Source: Cohnella pontilimi (lineage in GTDB: Bacteria > Bacillota > Bacilli > Paenibacillales > Paenibacillaceae). Taken from it: a DNA stretch of 64,000 bases. The stretch spans positions 434,001 to 498,000 of the forward strand of contig NZ_SUPK01000002.1 of assembly GCF_005049045.1 (NCBI RefSeq), written 5' to 3'. Shown one piece after another: positions 1-9,364 of this stretch. Positions within the stretch are counted from its first letter, which is position 1. The number at the start of each line of letters is the position of its first letter. The notes beneath the pieces were generated by a model. It was not told where the DNA came from and did not search any database. It was given only the letters and a program-made list of their open reading frames with translations. A program made the translations under genes and the position numbers.

Positions 1-71
1 ATCAGGCTTTGTTCGGCGCCTCCCTTCCGATCCGCGTGGGTAACAAACATGACGTTCGTTTTTCCGTTCAT
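1..71 (-). CDS. Glycosyltransferase, N-terminal fragment (window edge)
   Basis: Partial gene running off the left edge; only about 23 codons are visible, beginning MNGKTNVMFVTHADRKGGAE. The GGAE motif after a short beta strand is typical of the donor-side start of GT4-type glycosyltransferases. The ATG lies just after the TGA of the upstream glycosyltransferase and an AGCAGGTG ribosome site sits inside that gene's end, so the two are translated together. Presumably another sugar-adding enzyme of the exopolysaccharide operon. The family call rests on few residues. Confidence 0.6.
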   Translation of the reverse strand, partial: MNGKTNVMFVTHADRKGGAEQSL

Positions 72-1241
72 TCAAAGCACCTGCTTTACGGGATAACCGG
101 GATTTAACGATTCGATAAAACCTTTCAGCACCTCTTTATGGTTGTAATGCTTCCGCAGGAAATTTTGCGATGACTCCAGCAGCGCTTTCGCCTCCCGGGG
201 ATGCTCGAACAGCCGCTTGATCTTCCGGTAAAAATCGTCCGGCTTGTCGGCAATCATGATATGCTCACCGTCCGCAAGTCCCGTGCCCTCATTCCCGATC
301 GTCGTCGAAACGACAGGCAAACCGTTCCGGATCGCTTCGATTGTCTTTAACTTGACGCCGGCGCCGTTCCGCATCGGATTGACGAACAAATACCCGCTTT
401 TGTAAATATCGTCCAAGCTCTTCGGGCTGTCGTGTATCATCACATGGGTCAAATCGAACGATTCGAGCCAACTTAAGCTCTGTTTCCTGCTGTTGCCCGC
501 CACGATGAATTTGTAACCCGGTTCCTTGAGCATCAGAGGGTGAACATACTCGAGATACCATTGGATCGCTTCCCGGTTATTCGGCATGAACAACGAACCG
601 ATAAACACGACGTGCTTGGTCTGAAACGTGTTGGAACGAAATGCGGCATTATCGACAGGCGGCGGCAAAAACAAGCTGTTGGCAGAAGGATGTCGCCTCT
701 GGAAGCTTTCAAACTCCTTGCTGGAAATAAACAAATAGTTGTTCACCTTTTCCAGAATTTTCTTCTGCAGCAGGCCGAACTTGCCGCTCTCCATGTAGTA
801 ATACATTTTGTGAATCGGATTTTTGGCGCTTCTGGCAAGCGCCTTGAAATAGACCGCTTCATCGTTGTGAACCCGCAGAATGACGTTGTCTTTCCGAATA
901 TTCGGGTTGTTCAGAATCGGATACACATAGTCGCCCTCGAGCAGCACATAGTCATAGTCCGCATCGAAGTTGACGTATCGCAGCTCGTTTCGCGAACGGG
1001 CCTGCATGGGGATCGCATGCAGAAGATCCGCCAACTTGCTTCTTCGGGAACAAATCTTGATTTCTTCAACATAGGTTTTGACAACCGCCAGGTCCGTCTC
1101 GGAAGGAAGTTGTTTGCCGCATACGACAAGATGAATCTTCCATCCGAGCTCGGACAAAACTTTAATTCTTCCCCAAGTATCGACCCTTCCGCCATGGTCG
1201 GCAGGAAACGGAAAATCGCTGCACACGACAAGTATTTTCAT
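72..1241 (-). CDS. Glycosyltransferase, GT4-like
   Basis: 389-residue cytoplasmic glycosyltransferase of GT-B fold, expected to add a sugar from an NDP-sugar to the lipid-linked EPS repeat unit. The N-terminal domain begins MKILVVCSDFPFPADHGGR, with a glycine-rich acceptor loop. The C-terminal domain has the donor-site GAGVKLKTIEA motif near residues 293-303, followed by a PVVSTTIGNEG stretch as in GT4 relatives. A longer reading frame extends upstream, but the ATG at 1241 is preferred. It has a GAGGG site and overlaps the preceding gene's stop by four bases (ATGA), which implies translational coupling. Donor and acceptor specificity cannot be read from sequence. Confidence 0.85.
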   Translation of the reverse strand: MKILVVCSDFPFPADHGGRVDTWGRIKVLSELGWKIHLVVCGKQLPSETDLAVVKTYVEEIKICSRRSKLADLLHAIPMQARSRNELRYVNFDADYDYVLLEGDYVYPILNNPNIRKDNVILRVHNDEAVYFKALARSAKNPIHKMYYYMESGKFGLLQKKILEKVNNYLFISSKEFESFQRRHPSANSLFLPPPVDNAAFRSNTFQTKHVVFIGSLFMPNNREAIQWYLEYVHPLMLKEPGYKFIVAGNSRKQSLSWLESFDLTHVMIHDSPKSLDDIYKSGYLFVNPMRNGAGVKLKTIEAIRNGLPVVSTTIGNEGTGLADGEHIMIADKPDDFYRKIKRLFEHPREAKALLESSQNFLRKHYNHKEVLKGFIESLNPGYPVKQVL

Positions 1242-2626
1242 CTCGATACCCTCGGCATGTTGGTATGGTTCGTCTCGTTCCGGCCCATAAAAAAGCTGAT
1301 AAAGGCAAACAGCAGCCAAACCTCGTATTTGATTTCCAGCGCAACGAAGATCAGAGAAAACAATATAAACACAAGGGCCAGAAACAAGCTGGATGTGGAT
1401 TTCACTTTCACGATCAGATTTTTGGCCAGCAGGAAGAAGAACGCGATCGAGACAATCCCGCCGAACATCACCCATTGGAAAAATCCCGATTTCACGCCCA
1501 GATTTTTATCGGAACCCTCATACAGAAGCAGCTCCCCGGCATTGATCTGGCTTAAACCGAAAGCGTTGTAAGTAACACGGGACATCAATTCAATCGCATC
1601 ATTCATGTACTCATTGAAATAAGTCACATACGCTCCGGTTCCGACGCCAAGCGGATGATGGAACACCGTAGCAAGTGCAATGATGATCGTTCCCATTCGC
1701 GTATACGACGACGTGTAGTTTTCGATATCGTTACTGAACGAATAAGTAAGCCCTGCAGAGAAAGAGGCAATATACCAGTACAAGGCCAAAACAATGGCAA
1801 TAAGCAAAATGAAGTTTTTCTTCTTTCTGAAATCCAGAAATTTGATCATGGTCACGAGAAGCGTAAGCAGCATGACGATTAAAAACCCTTTCGAACCTGT
1901 TACGGACGTATAGAAGAGAAAAAAGCCGGCCGCATACAAGAAGGACAACGTCCGGGCGAAACCGCCGCTCAAATACCGGGTCAAATAAACCATGATCGCG
2001 GAATACACGACGATTATCGTTCCCGTCGTACTGCTTTCCGAGGTGAGCAGCCTCACCCTCCAATACGGACTGCTCCCCGAATGCAAATAGGTCAGCGCAT
2101 CCGGGATGCTCAATAGCTCCAAAACCATAATGGCGAGCAGCAGCGTGACCACGGCGAAAAAGCAGCCGTAAATCACTTTCAAGCTTTTGATTTTCGAGAA
2201 CACCAGGTACATATGTCTGATGTAGAACAAGATCAACACGAAATACATCAATACTTTCATCGATTTGACGAGCAGGTTCTCCGTACCGAAGCTGTAAGTG
2301 CCCTGCACGAATTGAACGAGAATATACACCATGCTCACAAAACTCAAATAAAGAATAAAAGCAAACAAATACTTCTGCTGCTTCGACGCATACGTCACTT
2401 TCTTGTGTTTGGCCAGCATGGCAACTTCACAAAATATAAAAACAGGAAACAGCAAAATGATAGGAGACCTGCCGATTTCGCCGATCATGTTGACAAGCGG
2501 GAAATCTTGATAGATCGTCAGCAGCAGCAAAAGACAGAGATATAAAGCGAGAAAGAATTGTCCTTTCACCGGTTGCTGAGCAATGGGTTCATCCGGCGTT
2601 GGGCTGCTTAGCCAGCTCGCATTCAT
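1238..2626 (-). CDS. O-antigen ligase/Wzy-like polysaccharide polymerase
   Basis: 462-residue integral membrane protein with about ten hydrophobic helices and a large extracytoplasmic loop around residues 325-385, the architecture of the O-antigen polymerase/ligase (Wzy/WaaL) superfamily. In a Wzx/Wzy pathway such a protein joins undecaprenyl-linked repeat units outside the membrane. The sequence itself is poorly conserved, so the call rests on topology plus position between glycosyltransferases. It overlaps the upstream glycosyltransferase by four bases (2623-2626) and the downstream one by four (1238-1241). No Wzx flippase is visible in the window; it may lie beyond the left edge. Confidence 0.75.
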   Translation of the reverse strand: MNASWLSSPTPDEPIAQQPVKGQFFLALYLCLLLLLTIYQDFPLVNMIGEIGRSPIILLFPVFIFCEVAMLAKHKKVTYASKQQKYLFAFILYLSFVSMVYILVQFVQGTYSFGTENLLVKSMKVLMYFVLILFYIRHMYLVFSKIKSLKVIYGCFFAVVTLLLAIMVLELLSIPDALTYLHSGSSPYWRVRLLTSESSTTGTIIVVYSAIMVYLTRYLSGGFARTLSFLYAAGFFLFYTSVTGSKGFLIVMLLTLLVTMIKFLDFRKKKNFILLIAIVLALYWYIASFSAGLTYSFSNDIENYTSSYTRMGTIIIALATVFHHPLGVGTGAYVTYFNEYMNDAIELMSRVTYNAFGLSQINAGELLLYEGSDKNLGVKSGFFQWVMFGGIVSIAFFFLLAKNLIVKVKSTSSLFLALVFILFSLIFVALEIKYEVWLLFAFISFFMGRNETNHTNMPRVSR

Positions 2627-3705
2627 CGTCGCTCCATCCCCGCACCCGCATACAGCCGTTCGATTTGTTCATTCATCTGATCGGAATGGAACTTTTGGTA
2701 AAAAATTTTCCCACCGGTCTGCCCCATCTTCTCCAGCTTACTTTTGCTCAGCGATTGGATAATGCCGACCAGTTCTTCCTTCTTGTCGAAATCGAAAATA
2801 TAACCATTGACGCCGTGCAGGATAATTTCCGGAAGTGCGCCCCGGTTGCTTGCGATGACAGGTTTCTTGTTCCGCAGCGCCTCGATCGCGACTAAACCGA
2901 ACCCTTCCCAGCGTGACGGCACAATCAGCGCATCGCATGCTTGCATGTAACGGTCGATCTCCGAATTGTCCACCCAGCCGATCTTCACCGCACTGTCGGG
3001 ATATTGATAATCCACACGTTTCAATACGGTATCTCCGATCAAATAAAGATTGACATTCGGGAACTGATTCTCGTTAAACACCTCAAGCAGCAGGTCGAAG
3101 CCTTTTTGCCGGTCGAAGCGGCCGACGAATAGCAAATTGATCTTGTCCTTCTTGACGGCAATCGGCAAACGATTCGCGGGAAGCGCATCCGACACTCCGT
3201 TGTATACGACGACCGATTTGTCGGGCGGCAAGCCGTAATTCATGGCCATCTGATATTCATGCTGGGAAATGTTAATGATGAAATCCGTCCGAAGCGACAG
3301 CACCTTTTCCACCCAAGCGAACAGTCTTCGTTTCCACGGCAGCGTGTCCATTAAAAAAGCCCATCCGTGCGAGCAATATATAACGGCGGGGCGTTTCCTC
3401 TTTAAAAAAAGCAACGTTCGCAGGAAAAACCCCGCGAACGTTCCGTGAACATGCACGATATCCGGATTAATTTCATTCATCTTCTTTTGGATCGACCGCA
3501 TAGCCCGGAGAAAATATTTCGGCTCCCTCTTGTACGGATACAGGTACAGCCGCTCAGGACTGATCCGCAGGCTGTCCCGGCTCGTATTCTGCTCAGAGGC
3601 CATGAGATAAATATCGTGACTTGCCGACTGGTACTTCAACACCTCATTCAGATGGGTTTCGATGCCACCTTTTGTAAACTCCGAGATATGAAGTACTCTT
3701 GCCAT
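2623..3705 (-). CDS. Glycosyltransferase family 4
   Basis: 360-residue GT-B retaining glycosyltransferase. It begins MARVLHISEFTKGGIETHLN, where the GGIE loop is the usual GT4 acceptor-side motif. The E-x7-E catalytic/donor motif is visible as EGFGLVAIEAL near residue 265, and NLLFVGRFDRQKGFD marks the start of the second Rossmann domain. The start is an ATG with a GGGGGC site a few bases upstream. It sits 21 bp after the sugar transferase gene and is coupled to the Wzy-like gene. Probably adds the second or third sugar of the repeat unit; sugar specificity is not predictable. Confidence 0.88.
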   Translation of the reverse strand: MARVLHISEFTKGGIETHLNEVLKYQSASHDIYLMASEQNTSRDSLRISPERLYLYPYKREPKYFLRAMRSIQKKMNEINPDIVHVHGTFAGFFLRTLLFLKRKRPAVIYCSHGWAFLMDTLPWKRRLFAWVEKVLSLRTDFIINISQHEYQMAMNYGLPPDKSVVVYNGVSDALPANRLPIAVKKDKINLLFVGRFDRQKGFDLLLEVFNENQFPNVNLYLIGDTVLKRVDYQYPDSAVKIGWVDNSEIDRYMQACDALIVPSRWEGFGLVAIEALRNKKPVIASNRGALPEIILHGVNGYIFDFDKKEELVGIIQSLSKSKLEKMGQTGGKIFYQKFHSDQMNEQIERLYAGAGMERR

Positions 3706-3726
3706 GATTTCGCCCCCGTTTCCTGA

Positions 3727-4425
3727 TTAAAACGCATCTTGAGATTTGAAAACGGTTTTTACCGTTCGGAACATAATTTGGATATCGAACCAAATACACC
3801 GCTTCTCAATATAAGCAAGATCCAGTTCAACCATTTCTTTAAAACTGAGATTGTTTCTTCCGCTCACCTGCCAAAGCCCGGTGCAGCCCGGCGTGACGGA
3901 CAAGCGCTTCTTGTCGTATTCCGTGTATTCCGCCACTTCCCTCCTCAGCGGGGGCCTCGGACCCACGATGGACATATCGCCTTTCAGAACGTTAACCAGC
4001 TGCGGCAGCTCGTCGATGCTCGTTCTTCGTATAAACTTGCCGACTTTCGTCACTCGCGGATCGTCTTTCATTTTGAACATGGCACCGCTGATTTCGTTCT
4101 GATCAAGCAGATCTTTCAACATTTCTTCGGCATTCGTATACATAGACCGGAGCTTGTACATGCGAAACGTCTTTTCGTTCTTGCCGATCCTTGTCTGGTA
4201 GAAGAAGACTGAACCTTTCGGGTCCTCCCATTTGATGAGGACAGTGATGAAGGCGATCAGCGGGCTTAGCAAAATTAATCCGACCAAAGATACGATAATG
4301 TCCATGGTACGTTTGAGGATCGAGTACAGCGTAGAATCGCCGCGGTTTTCTTTCCGCACCGCCGTATTCGAGGAATAATTCGCGCCGCGCACTACCGCTT
4401 CATCCCGATAGGGTCCGGATCTCAT
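3727..4425 (-). CDS. Priming sugar transferase (undecaprenyl-phosphate sugar phosphotransferase)
   Basis: 232-residue bacterial sugar transferase (PF02397 type), the enzyme that transfers a sugar-1-phosphate to undecaprenyl phosphate and starts repeat-unit assembly. One hydrophobic helix at residues 41-63 anchors the protein. The conserved block follows: [10 protein letters not shown] at 74-83, [10 protein letters not shown] at 91-100, [21 protein letters not shown] in the 138-158 region, and [13 protein letters not shown] at 179-191. The short form lacks the extra N-terminal membrane helices of WbaP/WcaJ. It overlaps galU by four bases (ATGA), tying activated-sugar supply to priming. Confidence 0.92.
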   Translation of the reverse strand: MRSGPYRDEAVVRGANYSSNTAVRKENRGDSTLYSILKRTMDIIVSLVGLILLSPLIAFITVLIKWEDPKGSVFFYQTRIGKNEKTFRMYKLRSMYTNAEEMLKDLLDQNEISGAMFKMKDDPRVTKVGKFIRRTSIDELPQLVNVLKGDMSIVGPRPPLRREVAEYTEYDKKRLSVTPGCTGLWQVSGRNNLSFKEMVELDLAYIEKRCIWFDIQIMFRTVKTVFKSQDAF

Positions 4426-5330
4426 GCTCGATCACTCCATCCGGCGAATAATTGTTTGCCTAGTTCACGCTCCACCAACTCCTCGAGCCCCGTCATCAAT
4501 TGGTGCCTGAGCTCTTGATTCCGAAGCGCAAAGTCGATTGTCGTCATTATAAATCCGATCTTCTCTCCCACATCATAGCGAGTGCCTTCAAAGTCGTAAG
4601 CATACACGCCCTGGTCTTCATTCAACTTTTGAATCGCATCGGTAAGCTGAATTTCCCCGCCCGCACCGATTTCGTGCCGACCCAAATATTCGAAAATTTC
4701 GGGCGTCAAAATATAGCGTCCCATAATGGCCAAATTGGAAGGTGCTTGTCCAAGCTTCGGCTTTTCCACGAAAGAATTCACTTCGTAAAGATTGTCCTTT
4801 CCCGGACCCGGATCCACGATTCCATATCGGTGTGTCTGATCGACGCCTACTGTCTGCACACCGATGACCGAACGCCCCGTACGTTCATATTGTTCGATCA
4901 GCTGTCTGGTGCACGGTATTTCGGCCTCCACGATATCGTCTCCGAGCAGAACGGCAAACGGCTCGTCCCCGATAAAATTGCGCGCGCACCATACGGCGTG
5001 CCCAAGCCCCTTCGCCTCTTTTTGCCTGATATAATGAAGATTCACATGAGACGACTTTCTGACTTTTTCCAAAATGTCGTATTTCCCTTTTTCCTCTAAA
5101 ACATATTCGAGCTCGAACGCAATATCGAAGTGGTCTTCAATCGCCCGCTTTCCTTTACCGGTGACAACAATGATTTCTTCCACGCCCGATTCAATCGCTT
5201 CTTCTACTATGTACTGAATCGTAGGCTTATCGACGATTGGAAGCATTTCTTTCGGCATGGCCTTCGTTGCCGGCAAAAAGCGGGTACCGAGTCCGGCGGC
5301 AGGAATGATAGCTTTTGTCACTTTTTTCAC
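4422..5330 (-). CDS. galU: UTP-glucose-1-phosphate uridylyltransferase
   Basis: 302-residue GalU makes UDP-glucose from glucose-1-phosphate and UTP, the precursor for glucose, galactose and glucuronate donors in EPS. The nucleotide-binding signature [20 protein letters not shown] follows the first beta strand (residues 11-30), and the EKP and GEIQLTDA motifs are present further on. The start is GTG (5330) with an AGGGTG site 8 bases upstream. A 159-bp gap separates it from the BY-kinase gene upstream, with no clear terminator in it. It is probably in the same transcript, although an internal promoter is possible. Confidence 0.95.
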   Translation of the reverse strand: MKKVTKAIIPAAGLGTRFLPATKAMPKEMLPIVDKPTIQYIVEEAIESGVEEIIVVTGKGKRAIEDHFDIAFELEYVLEEKGKYDILEKVRKSSHVNLHYIRQKEAKGLGHAVWCARNFIGDEPFAVLLGDDIVEAEIPCTRQLIEQYERTGRSVIGVQTVGVDQTHRYGIVDPGPGKDNLYEVNSFVEKPKLGQAPSNLAIMGRYILTPEIFEYLGRHEIGAGGEIQLTDAIQKLNEDQGVYAYDFEGTRYDVGEKIGFIMTTIDFALRNQELRHQLMTGLEELVERELGKQLFAGWSDRA

Positions 5331-5489
5331 TTTGGCTTCACCCTATCCTGTTTATTATGACAAGGGCATCGAACCCTTCCTCACGTCACACCCTTGACGA
5401 TGAACGTCTAAGGTCGGCTGACCCACAGCATGACCGAGTGCCTCCGGTGATAGAGGTGCAGGAGACATTACCTTAACGATCCGGGTTGT

Positions 5490-6197
5490 TTATCGTTCGG
5501 AAGAGGTATGCGCTACTTCTTCTTGATAGTAATAGGCGTATGAGTCCTTGCTATTTCGTTGGACGTTATTCAGAACGGCGCCGAGCAGCTTTGCTTTCAC
5601 ATGGTCAAGAGACGCCTTCGCTCTGCGTACGGCTTCTTTCTTCACATTGCCCGAGTCGATCACGAGCACGACACCGTCGCTTTGGGTCGCCACGATTTGA
5701 GCATCCGTTACCGAAATAATCGGTGGAGTGTCTATTAGGATCACATCATAGATTTCCCTGCAACTCTTCAGAAGAGCGGCCATCTGCTTGGAAGAAAGCA
5801 GCTCTGAAGGATTGGGAGGTGTAGGCCCGGAAAAAATGATGTCCAGGTTGTCGGTGTTGGGATGCTGAACGATTTCCTCCAACCCTTGTTGATTGAACAA
5901 AGCAGTCGTCAAGCCGAATCGGTTGGACTTGTTGAATATACGATGCTGTGACGGTTTCCGAAGATCGGCATCGATCAGCAGCACCCGCTTGTTGGCTTGA
6001 GCGAATGCGACCGCCAAATTGGCGCAAGTTGTGCTTTTCCCTTCGCTTGGTTTGGTCGAAGTGATTAAAATGATTTGCAGCGGCCGGTCGACCGAAGAAA
6101 ACTCGATATTGGTCCGCAGCATCCGATAAGCTTCGGAGACAGGCGATTGCGGATTTTTTTCCGTAATCAGATTCCATTTAGGAGTCGAATGAGACAC
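5490..6197 (-). CDS. cpsD: Tyrosine-protein kinase CpsD/CapB (BY-kinase)
   Basis: 235-residue cytoplasmic BY-kinase that autophosphorylates on a C-terminal tyrosine cluster and regulates EPS polymerisation and export. Walker A is TSTKPSEGKST (46-56, Lys54), Walker A-prime VLLIDAD (72-78) and Walker B DVILIDT (151-157). The tail has Tyr220 and Tyr222-224. The kinase lacks membrane helices, as in Firmicutes, where the membrane activator is a separate protein. Here that is the adjacent Wzz-like gene, which it overlaps by 20 bases. The start is GTG behind GGAGGG. Phosphorylation would be reversed by the PHP phosphatase at 8059-8844. Confidence 0.94.
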   Translation of the reverse strand: MSHSTPKWNLITEKNPQSPVSEAYRMLRTNIEFSSVDRPLQIILITSTKPSEGKSTTCANLAVAFAQANKRVLLIDADLRKPSQHRIFNKSNRFGLTTALFNQQGLEEIVQHPNTDNLDIIFSGPTPPNPSELLSSKQMAALLKSCREIYDVILIDTPPIISVTDAQIVATQSDGVVLVIDSGNVKKEAVRRAKASLDHVKAKLLGAVLNNVQRNSKDSYAYYYQEEVAHTSSER

Positions 6198-6933
6198 TTT
6201 TTTCCCTCCCGGCGGTTTTCATGATCGGAGTTTTGCGAATTCCTTCGGTGGCATCACTTTCCTTTAGCCTCGGTATCGAAGTAAGTACGGGAACCCCAAG
6301 CAGCGATTCGACGTCTTCTTCGGTCCTGATCGTGTCATCCAAATAATCCAACAGGAAGGCAATGCCGACGCCCATCATGAATGCGAGCATGAACGCGACG
6401 ACAATATTCATCACGGGATTCGGAGCGACCGGAGCGTGATGCTCCCGCGGATCGGCATAGTCCAAAATCGAAACATTATCGACCTTCATCAGTCCGGGAA
6501 CTGTTTTTTGAAACACTTCCGCTACGGCGTTTGCGGCCTTGGCCGCCCTGACATAGGACTCATCCCGAACCGTTATGGACATGACTTGCGTTTCATTCAC
6601 CGAGCTTATCTTTACTTTGCCGATGAGCTCCCCGTACGACATTTCAAGCTCCGGAAACTCATGGACAACTTTTTTCATTAGTCGCGGCGTTTTGATGATT
6701 TCTTTATACGTTTTGATCAATCCGATTGTGGAGTTAATGGATCCGACGTCTATGCTCGGTAACAATGAACTGCTGTCCTTATACGGATTGACGATTAGTT
6801 TCGCGGAGGCTTCATATTTGGGCTGGATGAAGTAATACGAATAAATGCCGACGGCCAGACAGCTTACGGTGATCAACAACGCGATCAACAACAGCCGTCT
6901 TTTGACGATCATCCAATATTGTTTTAATTCCAT
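6178..6933 (-). CDS. Wzz/CapA-type chain-length determinant, BY-kinase modulator
   Basis: 251-residue polysaccharide copolymerase (Wzz superfamily, YveK/CapA type). Transmembrane helices lie at about residues 13-35 and 173-196, with a 135-residue external domain between them. A proline-rich stretch (APVAPNPV, 168-175) just before the second helix is diagnostic of chain-length regulators. The cytoplasmic tail would activate CpsD, with which the gene overlaps. First gene of the EPS operon; ATG start behind GGGGGA. Confidence 0.9.
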   Translation of the reverse strand: MELKQYWMIVKRRLLLIALLITVSCLAVGIYSYYFIQPKYEASAKLIVNPYKDSSSLLPSIDVGSINSTIGLIKTYKEIIKTPRLMKKVVHEFPELEMSYGELIGKVKISSVNETQVMSITVRDESYVRAAKAANAVAEVFQKTVPGLMKVDNVSILDYADPREHHAPVAPNPVMNIVVAFMLAFMMGVGIAFLLDYLDDTIRTEEDVESLLGVPVLTSIPRLKESDATEGIRKTPIMKTAGREKSVSFDS

Positions 6934-7220
6934 CGTGTTTCCCCCGTTACGATTCGCCCTCTATCTAAGCATTTAATTCGATATGAAGACATATTTTCAT
7001 TTCACTATTCAATTCGAGAACTTTCGGGCATACAAGGTGACACAGAGAGCTTATCGGGTTCGCACACTTCCCTCTGCAGTCTCAGCAGATGTCACCTGCG
7101 TCACCGAGTCTCCGAAGATGGCATTGTCGCGATTTGCATTTTTTAGTGCAAATAGTTATTCGTTATGCGAACATCTAGGCATGACTCTGCCCAAAACGAG
7201 CCACATGTAGCAGTTCCTAA
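6934..7220. other. Intergenic leader upstream of the EPS operon
   Basis: 287 bp with no convincing gene. It should contain the EPS operon promoter, but no clean -35/-10 pair is visible. A small hairpin, ATTTGCA/TGCAAAT at 7132-7153, is present without a T-run. Short repeats of GGTGAC/GTCACC occur around 7037-7105 and could be operator-like, but this is not established. Confidence 0.4.
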
Positions 7221-7523
7221 CTACGATAAGGGATGCGAATGTCTCGCTATGGTCATAAAATCATCAACCGTTCCGCCTTTCACTATGTAATCCATCATGT
7301 CTTCCGAGCCTTCTTCAAGCCCTTTCTTCTTCAACATCAAGGATACCAACTCCGCCATATCAACGGATTCATTTCGCGACTGGTAACCGGTGATCAGAAG
7401 GAGTTCGGACAGCGGTCTCCAATCCGTCAATCCAGCCGATTTCGATAGAGAAGGATCTTCGGACAATCTGTACAAAAATTGTTTCAGCCTTGCTTGCTTC
7501 TGCTCCAAATTCGAAGACATCAC
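7221..7523 (-). CDS. Small hypothetical protein
   Basis: 100-residue soluble, mostly helical, acidic protein; function not recognised. The N-terminal half (about residues 6-45) is charged and rich in Leu/Lys, with no membrane segment or signal peptide. A strong GGAGGGGAG site precedes the GTG at 7523 by 8 bases, and an ATG follows directly at 7520. It lies between the EPS operon and the tyrosine phosphatase gene and reads the same way, so a role in EPS control is possible but only by position. Confidence 0.6.
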   Translation of the reverse strand: MMSSNLEQKQARLKQFLYRLSEDPSLSKSAGLTDWRPLSELLLITGYQSRNESVDMAELVSLMLKKKGLEEGSEDMMDYIVKGGTVDDFMTIARHSHPLS

Positions 7524-8058
7524 CTGTGTTTCTCCCCTCCACTCATGAACTTACCTGCAGACCTCGTCGAACCGTGAATGCCTTTCGGTTTTTAGTATGC
7601 CACAGGTCGAACAAATTCTTGAGGGAAGAAAGACAGGGCTTCTAGGGGCTCACATGTGAATTTTCATAAGCATAAGCTCCTATTTTTTGAGCTTAGTAGA
7701 ATGATAATATACTCATTTTAACATGGATAAATTTCTCATCCTTCTAATCAAAGCACTCATTACCGAGTTCAGTTTCCACCTTTGGTCTTATATCCCAAAA
7801 TGAAATAAAATGCTTGCAGCACCGAGAAAAACATATTATCCGCATGGGAAATTACGCGCGAAAGCATGGGTCAAGGAAGGACCAATGACGAGCGTCCTAG
7901 AAAAGCGGGACGAAAAAATAGTCCAACTTGGCATGCAACGTTTTTGAAATGAAAAATTTTACGTACAAATGCGGAAATTTTAACCTTCATAAGAAGAAAA
8001 ACCCGATCATTTCCGCGGCGACACGGTGAGCAGGTTCTTGAAGAGCGTCATATGAATG
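7524..8058. other. Long AT-rich intergenic region, nothing assignable
   Basis: 535 bp clearly richer in A+T than the flanking genes, with no supported open frame on either strand. A 7-bp stem hairpin (TAAGCTC/GAGCTTA, about 7672-7694) is the only structure seen. It probably holds the promoter for the small gene at 7221-7523 and the 3-prime region of the phosphatase gene. Confidence 0.4.
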
Positions 8059-8844
8059 CTATTTACTGTAAAAAAAGGATATGGCACGGCGTAAAACACC
8101 TGAGCCATTGGCAGCCGAGGCAGGTTTACTGCCGAAAGGTCTGTCTTCAACCACACACTTCGCATTGTTTCGAAAATAAGTTTCCCAAGGCTCTCCCATA
8201 CGGCGGCGAACCGCATCGTATGCCTCTCGCAAACGGAATCCCCTGGTTCGGAGATGATGAGCATCCGACGAAACAAGGTGAATGAGACCCCTTTCGCAAA
8301 GCGACCAAGCCGTTTTTTGGATGCGTCCGCTGAAGCCGCCAAGCAGCGAATGTGTAGTCACTTGTGCCAAAGCTCCCATCTCGACCAACTCGGCAAGCCG
8401 CCCAGGCTGCTTGATGATTTCCGCATTACGTTCTGGATGGGCGATGATCGGTTTTAGCTTCATCACATTGAGCTCATGAATCAATTCTTCCATCTTCGGC
8501 GGTAAATGTCCGGATGGCATTTCAATTAATACATAGCTGGAGCCGGCAAGCGGCAGCAGTTCTTGCCTATACCATGCCTCCAACAGATCATCGTGTACCC
8601 GAATCTCTTGTCCTGGCATAATCGTAACCGGCACACCCGCCTCTATTAACCGCTCATTCGCACGCAAGGTGTGCTCTTCTACCTCGACCGCTGTGTTCCA
8701 ATAGTGCCCGTTCGCGTGGTGCGGCGTTGCCACAATCTTCGTAATTCCCTCTGCAGCGGCTGTACGCGCCATCCGTAAAGTCTCCTCCCAATCGGCCGCT
8801 CCGTCATCCCGTCCGGGCAGGATATGCGTATGAATATCTATCAT
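8059..8844 (-). CDS. ywqE: PHP-type tyrosine-protein phosphatase (CpsB/CapC/YwqE family)
   Basis: 261-residue metal-dependent phosphotyrosine phosphatase that dephosphorylates BY-kinases and related targets. The PHP signature MIDIHTHILPGRDDGA opens the protein. Further metal-ligand motifs are ATPHHANG, HPERN and SSDAHH. A longer frame begins at 8901, but the ATG at 8844 has an AGGAAG site at proper distance and starts exactly at the conserved PHP motif. The gene is separated from cpsD by about 1.9 kb, unlike the compact capABC or cpsBCD arrangement. Confidence 0.9.
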   Translation of the reverse strand: MIDIHTHILPGRDDGAADWEETLRMARTAAAEGITKIVATPHHANGHYWNTAVEVEEHTLRANERLIEAGVPVTIMPGQEIRVHDDLLEAWYRQELLPLAGSSYVLIEMPSGHLPPKMEELIHELNVMKLKPIIAHPERNAEIIKQPGRLAELVEMGALAQVTTHSLLGGFSGRIQKTAWSLCERGLIHLVSSDAHHLRTRGFRLREAYDAVRRRMGEPWETYFRNNAKCVVEDRPFGSKPASAANGSGVLRRAISFFYSK

Positions 8845-8950
8845 GGGAACTTCACTTCCTAAATCGATATAATCACAAGCCTGGGAGGCAAGTTCCACCA
8901 TAGTCTATCATACGAAAATACAATTATCAGCTTTTCAAATATCCACAAAG

Positions 8951-8984
8951 GAAAATACCCCGCCCAGACAGGGGCAGGGCGGGG
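8951..8984 (-). terminator. Rho-independent terminator
   Basis: An 8-bp GC stem CCCCGCCC/GGGCGGGG (8958-8965 with 8977-8984) is followed on the minus strand by TATTTTCC. It ends the two-gene unit 9011-9547. Confidence 0.75.
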
Positions 8985-9010
8985 ATTACACTCAGTTGGC
9001 GCCGCGGCGG

Positions 9011-9361
9011 TTATTTCAATTCACCGCCGGCATCCTGAATCACCCTGCGGGCCTGCTCCGTAACGGAAGCCGGTACATCCGCCGACAAAGTAAAAGCGGC
9101 CGCAGGAGCCGTTCCAACATCGGAGGCGAATTCGTTCGCCAGTGTACCGCTGAAATTTTGTACGGGAGCGCCCGCCGGCTCGGATGCATTCATGGCACCC
9201 GGCGCTGGCTCGGATGCCATCTCGGATGCTGCCATTCTCGTATACCCGCCGGATTCCCGTTCCAGACGAAACCGGTCTCCGCGCAGCGAGGACAGCTTGC
9301 GCACCGCAGACTCGGCCTCTTCCTGCGTGGCAAATCGCGCTTGTATCGTATGGGTGTCCAC
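9011..9361 (-). CDS. Hypothetical protein, duplicated alpha/beta halves
   Basis: 116-residue soluble protein of unknown function. The two ends look alike (TIQARFATQEEAESAVRKL near the start, AAFTLSADVPASVTEQARRV near the end). Each would form a beta-alpha-beta half as in SPOR-like or stress-protein folds, joined by an Ala/Pro-rich linker (about residues 44-78). The start is GTG with AGGGGG upstream. It sits 3 bp after the preceding small gene and directly before a terminator, so the pair forms its own short transcript beside dnaJ. Confidence 0.65.
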   Translation of the reverse strand: MDTHTIQARFATQEEAESAVRKLSSLRGDRFRLERESGGYTRMAASEMASEPAPGAMNASEPAGAPVQNFSGTLANEFASDVGTAPAAAFTLSADVPASVTEQARRVIQDAGGELK

Positions 9362-9364
9362 AGG

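Noticed and set aside
7560-7620. CATACTA-like element upstream of the 100-residue gene, as sigma-G promoter
   Set aside because: The -10 fits, but the only -35-like GAATT is at 14-15 bp, too short for sigma G; not strong enough to call.
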